A stretch of 64,000 bases of DNA from Pseudomonas sp. S30 (GTDB taxonomy: Bacteria; Pseudomonadota; Gammaproteobacteria; Pseudomonadales; Pseudomonadaceae): NCBI RefSeq assembly GCF_016518545.1, contig NZ_JACVTO010000005.1:186001-250000 (forward strand), read 5' to 3'. Below the pieces are notes generated by a model. It was not told the origin of the DNA and made no database searches. It saw only the letters and a program-made list of their open reading frames with translations. Positions 1 to 9,150 of the stretch are shown here, one piece after another (position 1 is the stretch's first letter; the number at the start of each line of letters is the position of its first letter). Position numbers and translations under genes: made by a program.

Positions 1-751
1 CCAACGGCCGCAATGCGACCAGCGCGACGCCATCGCCGAAGAAGGTGCCACTGGCCTGGGCATCGAAGGGCCTGCAGCTGCCGTCCTGGGAGAACATGAG
101 ATCGGGCTGGTACAGGTAACCAGGCTGAGCCGGTGCATGGAAGGAAACACCACCGGCGAAGGCGACCTCGCACTCACCCAGAAGAAGGCTATTGACCGCC
201 AGGTGTACCGCGCTCAATGAAGAAGAGCATCCAGTCTGCACCGCCATGCAAGGCCCTTCGAAACCCAGCCGGTAGGCGACTCGGGCGCACATGTAGTCCT
301 TGTCGTTGGTCAGCATGAGCTCCGTGCCGCCAGCGGTCGTCAGATCACAGTGGCCACGGATCACGTTGGTGAGGTAGGTATTCATCGATGCACCGGCGAA
401 CAGGCCGATGCAGGGCCGCCCAAGCGCATTGCCCAGGCCACTGGTCTGCGTCAGCTCCCATGCGCACTCCAGCAGCAGCCGCTGCTGCGGATCGAGCAAC
501 TGGGCTTCCCTGATACTGATACCGAAGAACGCTGCATCGAACCGGTCGGCATCGGCCATACGAGCATCCACGGGTACGAAGCGAGGATCTTCCAGCAACG
601 CCTCACTTACGCCGAGGTCACGCAGGTGTGCAACGTCATAGCGGGTGGAGCATATTTTTGCTGCGAGTAAATTACGCCACAGCGTTCTGGGGTCACGTGC
701 GCCAGGCAAGCGGCAACTCATGCCGATCACCGCGATCGATTGATCACTCAT
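1..751 (-). CDS. Polyketide synthase, ketosynthase start (partial, runs off the window)
   Basis: About 250 codons of a type I PKS are visible and the frame is open to the window edge. The N-terminus has the ketosynthase opening SIAVIGMSCRLPGA and the LDPQQRLLLE motif near residues 86-95. The active-site cysteine is C175 in QTGCSSSLSAVHLA, where most family members have TACSSS; Gly before Cys is a tolerated variant. The histidines of the KS triad lie beyond the edge. The start is set by GGAGGA about 9 nt upstream of ATG; this start overlaps the end of the upstream NRPS gene by 8 bp, so the two are translationally coupled. It should extend the chain after the amino acid added by the NRPS module. 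Whether later AT, reducing or release domains exist cannot be seen. Confidence 0.93.
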   Translation of the reverse strand, partial: MSDQSIAVIGMSCRLPGARDPRTLWRNLLAAKICSTRYDVAHLRDLGVSEALLEDPRFVPVDARMADADRFDAAFFGISIREAQLLDPQQRLLLECAWELTQTSGLGNALGRPCIGLFAGASMNTYLTNVIRGHCDLTTAGGTELMLTNDKDYMCARVAYRLGFEGPCMAVQTGCSSSLSAVHLAVNSLLLGECEVAFAGGVSFHAPAQPGYLYQPDLMFSQDGSCRPFDAQASGTFFGDGVALVALRPL

Positions 752-3700
752 TGCCCGCTCCTCCATACACGGATCGATTGGCTCGACGATGGCGCAGGAC
801 GTTCTCGCGTCTGTGGTGGGATGAACTCACGCTCCGCTCCTCGGCCTGGCCGTAGTGTTGCAATTCGTCGGCGAGCATGCGTCCAGTCACGAGTCGGAAC
901 AGGTCCGAAGGTCGCAGGTGTTGGGCCTCTGGATAGGCCTCCAACTGGGCGTGCATCCGCAGCAACGTCATGGAATTGCCACCCAGCTCGAAATACGGTG
1001 TGTCCAAGTCGACCTGATCGCGCTCGAACACATCGCAAAGAATGTCCTGAATGCGTCTATGCCAGCCTGCGGAGGGACATACGCCTGAAGCGCTGAGCGC
1101 AGTCAGCTCAGAGGCAAGGCCGGCAAGGGCACTGCGATCCAACTTGGCGTGACGATTGAGGGGCAGGCTTGGCGCATGCAGCAAGCGGGTGGGCTGCATG
1201 TAGTCAGGCAAGTACTGACGCAAATGGGTACGGACGGCGCGCTCATCGAGCGGCTCGACGCCTTGGTGCCATTGCAACAGAGCAACCAGACGTGGATGCT
1301 CGCCCTGTTCGACGAGTACTGCAGCTTGCTTGACCGGTGCCAGTCGCTCCAGGCAGCGTTCCACTTCAGCAGGCTCGATACGGTACCCATTGAATTTGAT
1401 CTGCTCGTCCACGCGACCCACGAAGCATATTCTCTGGCCATCCCAATAGCCTAGATCGCCCGTTCTATAGGCCGTTTGCGCACTGCGATAGGGGTCTTGG
1501 ATAAAACGTTCCCCATTCAACGACTCCAGGCCGATGTACCCCAGCGAGACCCCTGCCCCTCCCACGACGATTTCTCCAACGCTTGCCGCAGGTGAAGTGG
1601 CCGTCTCATCCAGCACATACAGCGTTGCCAGGTCCAGGGGTTTGCCGATCGGTACCACTGCGTGCTCGGCAGACTCAGCGTCGACTTTCTGGATACTGGC
1701 GAATACCGTGGTTTCAGCAGGGCCATACAGATTCCACACCTCCCAGTCGTCGCGGATCATGTCGCGGGCAACTGCGCCTGTCAGCGCCTCTCCGCATATC
1801 ACCCAATGCCTGGCATCGCTCAGCGATGGGCGGGAATTGATCACAGGGACCAGCTGACGCAGGCCCGACGGCGTCTGCGTGATGATATTGACGCCTTCGT
1901 CTTGCAGCAGAGCCCATAGCTGTTCCGGGAGCGCCCTGACCGCGCGGGGCACCACTACAAGACAGCCTCCGGAGCACAATGCACCCCAGATTTCCCAGAT
2001 CGACAAGTCGAAGCTCGCGGCATGAGTCCAGCTCCAGATCTGGCCTGGAAGCATGTCCAGCGCGCGGAACATCGACTCGAGCAGCGCCACGACGTTACGC
2101 TGCCGAACATCGATGCCCTTTGGGGCACCCGTCGAACCAGACGTGAATACGCTGTAGGCCCGAGCATCGGCGCTGCTGAAGTCGAAGAGTGCGAGTTCCT
2201 CGGTTTCAGCCCCCCCTCTAGCGATGCTCGGATCGCACCTTCGCACTCGATCGAACTGGGCCGGTGACGACGCCTCGCAGACGACCGTGTCGATCTCGGC
2301 CTGCTCGATGATCCGCAGCAGTCGCTCTATGGGCAAGTCGGGGTCCAGAGGAACGTACGAGGCACCGATGCGCATGATGGCGAGCATGGCGATGATCGCA
2401 TCGGCGCCTGAGCCCAGGTAGATACCGATACGATGCCCAGCCTGTGCTCCGCTATCCAGCAGCCCCTGGGCAAGCTTCAGGCTGCAGCGCTGAAGCGCGC
2501 GCCAGTCCAGCGTATGGGCGCCTTCACGAAGGGCCGGGGAGTCGGGGTGATCCTGGCAGCGGCTATCGAACCAACTGACCAGCGACTCGAACGAGACGTG
2601 CGTACAGGGCACGGCATTGATCGGTCCAGGCACACGGTTGCAATCCTGATCGATATCCATGGGCTGAAGCGAACGCCCCTGGAAGGTCTCACCGACTATC
2701 CCATCGACGCAGGCCAGCCAGTGTTCGGTGAATCGCACTAGGCCGGTAGTCGAAAAGATTCGGTCATCTCCCTTGATGACCACACGCAGCGCGTCGATGG
2801 CGTCGATGAACTCGAGAGCGATGTCCACCTGACCCTGCTGCTGGTTCAACCGCCAGGGTCCCACGTCGAGTCCGGCCCATCGCTGGCGTGCATCAGGGGC
2901 CGCCATGTGCAGCGCAAGCCAGCGCGACTGTAGTGTCTGCCCCAACATGTTCACGGTTGTTTGAAACAGCGGGTTACGCCCGTGCGGTCGAGCGATGGGC
3001 AAGGCACCCAACGCCTGCGAGAGATCGAACGATCGTAGCCCAAGGGCTCGATGCAGATCGCCTCGCGCTCGCTGGATCCGCTCCGATAATGCTGAAGACG
3101 ATCGGACTCGCTGAGGCAGGACATTGAATAGACTGCCCAGCGTCTGCGCGTAACGGTCATCACGCATCGACATCGGCATTCCAATCACGACTTCGTCTTC
3201 GTGGGTAATGTCGGATACCGCTTGCGCCCAACTCACCAGCATGACGGTGTAGAGCGAAGCGTTGGTCCGACTGGCCAGGGCCCTCAAGCCCTGCAACCGT
3301 GTGCCCTCGATCGTCAGGTAGTGACTGGCGCCGGCACGTGCACCCTCTGCCCAGTGACTGGCCCACCGCAGGGGCGTTGGAACGGGCTGCAAGTATCGAT
3401 GCCACTCGGCCTGCACTTGGTCACCGGACTCCACCGCTTGTTCCTGAACTTCACAGCGATAGTCCGAGAAAGGCAGGCCAGCGACCCGCCAGCCCGACGA
3501 CTCCTCTTCGACTTCGACCAGATAGAGCGACTCCAGCTCGTCGAACATCAACCCCAATGAGGTGAAGTCGGCGACGATATGATGCGCGCTCAGCACCAGC
3601 ACGCTCCAGCCCTCAGGATCCTGGAAGCAACCCAGCCGCACCACGTCACCCTTGGCAATATCGAACGGCCGATCAAACCATCGCTGTACGTGCTGCTGCT

Positions 3701-3992
3701 TCTCCAGTTCGTCCGAGCCGCCCAGCGCCTGGACATCCAGCTCGCACCCGCCGAGTTGGACAGTAGCGGGTATCGCCAGGTCATCGCATCCTGAGTAGCG
3801 TGTACGCAGGATCGGGTGTGCCGCCAGCAGACGTTGCCAGGCAAAGCCCAGAGCCTGATGCTGCAACGGCGCATACACGGCGATCGCCAGGCCGATGTTG
3901 TAGCGGATGTCCTGCGGATTCAACCTTGCAATCAGCCACTGTGCCTGTTCCTGAGGCGTCGCGCGGACCGAAGGGTCTATGGTTTCATACAT
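744..3992 (-). CDS. Non-ribosomal peptide synthetase, one module C-A-PCP
   Basis: A 1082-residue single NRPS module. Condensation domain about 10-440 with H137-H138-x3-D142 followed by Phe where Gly is usual (HHIVADF). Adenylation domain about 465-960: A3 FTSGSTGAPKG near 616-626, A5 NLYGPAETT near 754, A7 YRTGDLG near 842, A8 GRVDEQIKFNGYRIEP near 859, and the A10 lysine K950. Hand-aligned pocket residues are D662 L663 W666 T705 V731 C733 L755 V763 F764 K950; I do not recognise this code, so the amino acid is undetermined. Carrier domain about 978-1045 with Ser1007 in LGGNS. A basic tail follows and may dock onto the next PKS. ATG at 3992 is preferred over longer starts because those lie inside the upstream PKS and GGAAG lies upstream. 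It adds one amino acid to a polyketide chain. Confidence 0.95.
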   Translation of the reverse strand: MYETIDPSVRATPQEQAQWLIARLNPQDIRYNIGLAIAVYAPLQHQALGFAWQRLLAAHPILRTRYSGCDDLAIPATVQLGGCELDVQALGGSDELEKQQHVQRWFDRPFDIAKGDVVRLGCFQDPEGWSVLVLSAHHIVADFTSLGLMFDELESLYLVEVEEESSGWRVAGLPFSDYRCEVQEQAVESGDQVQAEWHRYLQPVPTPLRWASHWAEGARAGASHYLTIEGTRLQGLRALASRTNASLYTVMLVSWAQAVSDITHEDEVVIGMPMSMRDDRYAQTLGSLFNVLPQRVRSSSALSERIQRARGDLHRALGLRSFDLSQALGALPIARPHGRNPLFQTTVNMLGQTLQSRWLALHMAAPDARQRWAGLDVGPWRLNQQQGQVDIALEFIDAIDALRVVIKGDDRIFSTTGLVRFTEHWLACVDGIVGETFQGRSLQPMDIDQDCNRVPGPINAVPCTHVSFESLVSWFDSRCQDHPDSPALREGAHTLDWRALQRCSLKLAQGLLDSGAQAGHRIGIYLGSGADAIIAMLAIMRIGASYVPLDPDLPIERLLRIIEQAEIDTVVCEASSPAQFDRVRRCDPSIARGGAETEELALFDFSSADARAYSVFTSGSTGAPKGIDVRQRNVVALLESMFRALDMLPGQIWSWTHAASFDLSIWEIWGALCSGGCLVVVPRAVRALPEQLWALLQDEGVNIITQTPSGLRQLVPVINSRPSLSDARHWVICGEALTGAVARDMIRDDWEVWNLYGPAETTVFASIQKVDAESAEHAVVPIGKPLDLATLYVLDETATSPAASVGEIVVGGAGVSLGYIGLESLNGERFIQDPYRSAQTAYRTGDLGYWDGQRICFVGRVDEQIKFNGYRIEPAEVERCLERLAPVKQAAVLVEQGEHPRLVALLQWHQGVEPLDERAVRTHLRQYLPDYMQPTRLLHAPSLPLNRHAKLDRSALAGLASELTALSASGVCPSAGWHRRIQDILCDVFERDQVDLDTPYFELGGNSMTLLRMHAQLEAYPEAQHLRPSDLFRLVTGRMLADELQHYGQAEERSVSSSHHRRENVLRHRRANRSVYGGAGNE

Positions 3993-4029
3993 GAGCGTTA
4001 CCCACTTCCTTGTCAGAGTTAATGCCAAC

Positions 4030-7000
4030 TCAAGCACTTGCCAGAAGCTTCTCGACCACGTCATCGACGATGCGACTGTCGAAGAAAGCGGTGATGGGGA
4101 GCGCCTTGCCGGTTCTCTGGCGCAAGCGTTGCACGATCGCCACGGCCCCCAGGGAATCAAGCGCCAGCTCAGCCAGATCCGTATCTGGATCCACCTGACT
4201 ATGGCGGGTCAGCGTGCTCAGCTCATCGACGACCAGCTGTCTGAGCGTGGCTCGCATCGCCTCTTGCCCTCCCGTCAACGTCACACTGGGTGCGCTGGAG
4301 GGGTCCAGAGTCTTGGCCCTTGATCGAGACAAACCCAGCAAACGCTCCAGCGCCCCTGGCTGAAGGCTGGCGACAATCTCGCTACCGTCCTCATCGCTGC
4401 TCGCCATCATCCAGTCCAGTACCTGCGCCTGGGTCATCAGGCCAAGTCCATCAGTGGCCATGCGCTGACGATGCCGTTCTTCCAGGCGAGCAGTCATGCC
4501 TCCGGCCCAGGGCCCCCAAGCCACTACCCGCAAGGTGCGGACGGTGTGCGCATGCAGACCCGCCAGCGCTTCGGCGCAAGCGTTGGCAGCCGCGTAGGCC
4601 GCCTGGCCCGGCAGGCCGATGTGAGCCGACAGTGAAGAGCACATGACGAACCAGGTGGGCCTTGAAGCCTGTGCGGCCTCCAGCAGATTGAGCGTACCGG
4701 AGACTTTCGGCGCCAGTACCGCTTCAATCGTTTCTGCCTGCAAACGCGCTATCAGCCTATCCTCCACGACACCCGCCAAATGAACGATGCCCTTTAGTGG
4801 CTGGCCCCTGCGGGCGACCTGGCGCATCAATGCCTCGACATCGGTGCGATTACCCACATCGCCTTGAAAAAGATGCACATTCACACCTTGTTCCTTGAGG
4901 GACGCAACGAGCTCGAGCAGCGGCGCCTCGGGTCGACCTCGACCCATGAGGCTGATATGCCTGGCACCCTGCTCGATCAAGCGCTGCATCACCGCCGTAC
5001 CTGTCTGGCCGAAGCCGCCGGTGACCAGGTAGCGTGCCGCCTCCTCCACGGCCAACGCCTGCTGCGGCTGCCCGCGCGTGGCACGCACCGCTTGCTCGTA
5101 CAACACGCCGTTGGCGATCCGATGAACCTTGCACGGGTCGCCAGCTCTCAATACGGGCAGGAGGAGGTCCATTGTCTGAACGGCTGGAGGCCAGGATGCG
5201 GGTAGCTCGACAGCGTGACATCGGATACCGGGATACTCGCTGGCGATGACCCGTAGCATGGCGAGACTGGCGGCTGCCACCGAGGCTGAGTGGCGTTCGG
5301 ACTCCGGCGCTCGAGTGATCAGGCATAGCCGTGGACGTTGGACGCCCGACTGGTCGATCTCCAGGCAGACTTCACGCAACCGCATCAACTGCTCGACCAC
5401 TGACCGCGTTGGGTCCTCTGCGGCGAGTGGGCATGCTTCGTCGATGACGATCCATTGAACGCAAGCGCTTCGCTCGGTGATATCGCCAACCACGTCGGAT
5501 ACCCCGTCACCTGCTCGTATCAGAGCCTCACGCAACAGCTGGACCGTCGGTTGCGCACCACGCACGACATGGTTGATCGACTGCGAAGGCGGCGTGGCGA
5601 CACTGCAAGCTCGCCACTCCAACCTCCAGGCTTGCGGATCTCTCGCCGCATCCGACGAGCGCAAGGATTGACGAGTGGCACGCTTGAGCTGGACGTTACG
5701 CAACCAGCCGACAGCCAGGCCGTCGGCATCGTGAAGATCGATGTCCCCTCTCAGGACCTGAATGTCCTGGTCGAACTCGGTGGTGGTCAACATGACCGTC
5801 GCGGTCAGTCGTGTCTGAACGGGACGGAGCAGGATCAACTCATCAACCGCCAGCGGAATGTACAGCTCAAGGCCCGGGCTGCGCTGCAGGTAGCCTGCAT
5901 ACAATGCCTGGAAGCAGGCGTCCAGCACGCCAGGGTCCAAGGCCAGCTGCATGTCACGCGCAACCATGCTCGGCGCTTGCAGATCGACGCGAAGACAGTG
6001 ACCGGCAGGGTCATGCGCAATCGAAGTGATCCGCCTGAACAGTGGCCCCAGTTGCAATCCGGCCTCTTGCACGGTGTGATAGAACTCAAGGGCATCGACC
6101 TCGCTGCCGGCGCGGCTTCGTCCCAGAGGGTCTGGACTGGCCAGGGCCGAGGGTTCGACGGCCTGCAGGGTACCGCCCGAAAGCATCATCCGGCCCGCCG
6201 CCGGGTTGGCGTGGACAGTGAACTGATAGCGCTGTGCACCCTGGTCGCCGCGCCATTCGAATTCCACTGGACAGCTTTGACCTGGCTCGATCAACAGCGG
6301 CTGGAAGAAGCGGATGTCCGACACACGGACTGCCGGCATGTGACGCTCGCAGAGCGCTTGGCTGACCAAGGTGGCCAGATGCATCGCACCAGGCACCACG
6401 ATCCTGTCGAAGATCCGATGGTCGGCCAGCAAGGACTCCCCTCGCCATACGACGGCAAATTCGATCGATTCGCGGGACTGACCGCTGAATGAGTCGTGCG
6501 CATGGCTGTAAGCTGGTAACGCGAAACGGGTGTGCGACCAGGCCGGCGAAGGCTGCGTGGACGACGTGAGCATTGGCAGATCCTGCCCAGCCTCGAACAA
6601 ACCGGCCCAGAGCGTATCCAGTGTCTGTTGCAAGGGTTTGTGTCTATTGAGCACTGGCCAGACCCTGAGATTGGCGACTTTGCTCCCGAGACAGCGTTGA
6701 ACATGCTGCACCAGCGAGCTGTGCGGACCCAGCTCGATGAAGGTGTCGCACCCTGACTCAGCCAGTTGGTTCAGGGCGCGGTCGAAGCGTACGGGACGAA
6801 GCGCGTTGCGCACCCAGTAACCGGCATCTGTCGGCACCGTGACGTCATCCCCAAAATGACTCGAGGACTGGAACTGCATATGGGCCGGGGAATGCCGCAA
6901 CTCATCGAATGCCCGCTCCAGGTCAGCGCTCAGCGGCTCAAGCAGCGGACAATGAAAAGCATAGTGGGCATTGACCACGATAGGCTCGATTGCGGCCTGC

Positions 7001-9150
7001 TGACAGCGTTGCTCGAACACGGCCGCAGCGGCCTGTGATACCGAAACGATACTGGCCCCTGGGCTGTTGCAGGCCGAAATGCATCCGCCCTCATCGCCCG
7101 CGAGCAAGTCTTCGACGATGTGTTGCTCGGCCAGCACAGCATACATTCGACCGTGATCGTGCAACGTCGACATGCATTTGCCGCGCGCCACAGCGGCCTG
7201 GAGTACCTGCTCCCGGGTCAGGATACCTGCGCAACAGGCTGCCGAAAGCTCACCGACGCTATGCCCCGACACCGCTGACGGCTTTATCCCCCAGGAAACG
7301 AGCATATCGAACAGGGCCAATTGGATCGCGACGATACAGGGCTGGGCCCAACGGGTCTGCGCCAGATCGGTTCCGCTCCCGGCAGCAATGCTCGGCAGCA
7401 GTTCCCACCCATCCAGCTTGCGAAGGATCGCCTGACTTTGCTCGAGGCTGCGTCTGAATTCAGCATCGCGGCTCAGAAGCTCATCCACCATCCCCGGCCA
7501 CTGGCTGCCCTGGCCTGAAAAAAGCAGCGCGATCTTTCGGCCGGGCACGCCCACCGAAGGCTTGTTCAACCAACGTTCCATCTCCTTGAGCATGACTCCT
7601 GCGCTGCTCGCATTGAATGCCTTGCGAACCGTGCCGCTCACGCTGCCGGCAGGGCAACTCACGCGTTGCTCGGGCGGTACGGTCTGTAATCGAGCCTGTA
7701 CAGCCTTTACTGCCATTGTCAGAGTTTCTGGAGTATCGGCTGCCAGGCGATAGACGTTTATCGCGTTAGCCTGGCGGTGTGACCCGGCGCGAAGCAGCAC
7801 TTGGGCGTTAGTGCCTGACCAGCCGAATGAACTGACCAAACCGAGTAGCGGCTCCCCGTCGCGCTCCGGCCAGGGGCGGCCAGAGCGCACAAAGCTGACA
7901 CTGGGCGATGACTCGATATGGGAGTTGACCGTTTGCAGGTCAGCCTGACCCGGCACATATCGATGATGAAGGCACAGAACGGATTTGATCAGCGAAGCGA
8001 TGCCTGCGGCGGCCTCGCAGTGACCGATGTTGCCTTTTACCGAACCGATCAGACAAGGTGCGTCCACGGGTCTGGTTCCCAGGACATTCACCAAAGCGCC
8101 CACTTCGATGGGATCGCCCAGGCGCGTACCGGTCCCGTGAGCCTCCACATAACCCAGCTGGTCGGCATGGGCTCCCGCACGGGCGAGCAGATCACGCAGG
8201 AGCGCCTGCTGTGACAATCCATTGGGCGCGGTCATGCCGTTGGTCCGACCGTCCTGATTCAGCGCCGTGGCCTCGATCACTGCCAGGACCCTGTCGCCGT
8301 CACGCTGGGCGTCACTCAGCCGCTTGAGTACCACAGCGCCGCACCCGTCGCTACGCACGATCCCATCGGCACGCTCATCGAAGGGCTTGCAGCGGCCGTC
8401 CGCAGCCATCAGACCCATACGGGAGGTGGCAATGGTGAACTCCGGTCCCAGTACCAGATTGACGCCGCCTGCAATGGCCTGATCGCATTCGTTGTTGCGC
8501 AAGCTCGAACAGGCCTGATGTACGGCCACCAGGGATGACGAACAGGCGGTATCGACGACCAGCGAAGGTCCTTTCAGGTCCAGCAGGTACGATACTCTTC
8601 CGGCCAACACGCTGTTGGAGACCCCTGGGCCGCTGAATGCGTTGATGCGATCCACGTTGCTGAACAGCCGGCGGGCATAGCCGTCGTTGTAGTTGACGAC
8701 ACCCACGTAGACACCAGTGCGACTCCCTTGTACGTCATGCCGCTCTTGTCCGGCATGAGCCAATGCCTCCCAAGCGACCTCGAGAAATACCCGTTGCTGC
8801 GGATCCATGTGCTCAGCTTCGGTATCGGTGATTCCAAAGAACGCCGCATCGAAAGCAGTTTCATCGATCAACCCGGCCCAACGAGTGCTTACCTTTCCAG
8901 GCGCGAGCGGATCGGGATCGTAAAGGTCACCGTTATTCCAGCGCTCAGGGGGAACTTCCTGGATGGCATCGCCCCGCTCGGTCAGCAATGTCCATAAAGC
9001 TTCCAGGGATTGAGCCCCCGGCAATCGGCATGCGGCTCCGACCACAGCGATGGGCTCGTCTCTGCGCTGCAGTGCCAGTTTCAGCTCACGCACACTCACC
9101 AACGCACGTTGCAGAGCCGAGGCGGTTTCGGATTTCGTGGCTCGTTCCAT
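4030..9150 (-). CDS. Type I polyketide synthase KS-AT-DH-KR-ACP
   Basis: A 1706-residue complete extension module. An N-terminal helix (about 10-30, ALQRALVSVRELKLALQ) looks like a docking coil. KS about 32-455 with C203 (TACSSS), H338 (AHGTG) and H377 (NIGH). AT about 538-830 with S631 in GHSVGE and the specificity motif YAFH (730-733); Phe at the third position and a non-Gln residue in GHSVG point to malonyl-CoA. DH about 875-1160 with H911 and D1077 (VLDACFQ); the Gly of HxxxGxxxxP is Asp here. KR in the last third with a TGGFGQTG nucleotide motif, a CSSLS serine and a YAAAN tyrosine; VED in place of LDD keeps the final Asp, as in B-type KRs. ACP with Ser1666. No ER, so a double bond is expected after this step. 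Its start overlaps the preceding PKS stop (TGATG). Confidence 0.96.
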   Translation of the reverse strand: MERATKSETASALQRALVSVRELKLALQRRDEPIAVVGAACRLPGAQSLEALWTLLTERGDAIQEVPPERWNNGDLYDPDPLAPGKVSTRWAGLIDETAFDAAFFGITDTEAEHMDPQQRVFLEVAWEALAHAGQERHDVQGSRTGVYVGVVNYNDGYARRLFSNVDRINAFSGPGVSNSVLAGRVSYLLDLKGPSLVVDTACSSSLVAVHQACSSLRNNECDQAIAGGVNLVLGPEFTIATSRMGLMAADGRCKPFDERADGIVRSDGCGAVVLKRLSDAQRDGDRVLAVIEATALNQDGRTNGMTAPNGLSQQALLRDLLARAGAHADQLGYVEAHGTGTRLGDPIEVGALVNVLGTRPVDAPCLIGSVKGNIGHCEAAAGIASLIKSVLCLHHRYVPGQADLQTVNSHIESSPSVSFVRSGRPWPERDGEPLLGLVSSFGWSGTNAQVLLRAGSHRQANAINVYRLAADTPETLTMAVKAVQARLQTVPPEQRVSCPAGSVSGTVRKAFNASSAGVMLKEMERWLNKPSVGVPGRKIALLFSGQGSQWPGMVDELLSRDAEFRRSLEQSQAILRKLDGWELLPSIAAGSGTDLAQTRWAQPCIVAIQLALFDMLVSWGIKPSAVSGHSVGELSAACCAGILTREQVLQAAVARGKCMSTLHDHGRMYAVLAEQHIVEDLLAGDEGGCISACNSPGASIVSVSQAAAAVFEQRCQQAAIEPIVVNAHYAFHCPLLEPLSADLERAFDELRHSPAHMQFQSSSHFGDDVTVPTDAGYWVRNALRPVRFDRALNQLAESGCDTFIELGPHSSLVQHVQRCLGSKVANLRVWPVLNRHKPLQQTLDTLWAGLFEAGQDLPMLTSSTQPSPAWSHTRFALPAYSHAHDSFSGQSRESIEFAVVWRGESLLADHRIFDRIVVPGAMHLATLVSQALCERHMPAVRVSDIRFFQPLLIEPGQSCPVEFEWRGDQGAQRYQFTVHANPAAGRMMLSGGTLQAVEPSALASPDPLGRSRAGSEVDALEFYHTVQEAGLQLGPLFRRITSIAHDPAGHCLRVDLQAPSMVARDMQLALDPGVLDACFQALYAGYLQRSPGLELYIPLAVDELILLRPVQTRLTATVMLTTTEFDQDIQVLRGDIDLHDADGLAVGWLRNVQLKRATRQSLRSSDAARDPQAWRLEWRACSVATPPSQSINHVVRGAQPTVQLLREALIRAGDGVSDVVGDITERSACVQWIVIDEACPLAAEDPTRSVVEQLMRLREVCLEIDQSGVQRPRLCLITRAPESERHSASVAAASLAMLRVIASEYPGIRCHAVELPASWPPAVQTMDLLLPVLRAGDPCKVHRIANGVLYEQAVRATRGQPQQALAVEEAARYLVTGGFGQTGTAVMQRLIEQGARHISLMGRGRPEAPLLELVASLKEQGVNVHLFQGDVGNRTDVEALMRQVARRGQPLKGIVHLAGVVEDRLIARLQAETIEAVLAPKVSGTLNLLEAAQASRPTWFVMCSSLSAHIGLPGQAAYAAANACAEALAGLHAHTVRTLRVVAWGPWAGGMTARLEERHRQRMATDGLGLMTQAQVLDWMMASSDEDGSEIVASLQPGALERLLGLSRSRAKTLDPSSAPSVTLTGGQEAMRATLRQLVVDELSTLTRHSQVDPDTDLAELALDSLGAVAIVQRLRQRTGKALPITAFFDSRIVDDVVEKLLASA

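Noticed and set aside
3993..4160. 56-codon N-terminal extension of the NRPS
   Set aside because: It overlaps the end of the upstream PKS ACP, has no domain content, and ATG at 3992 has a reasonable ribosome site.
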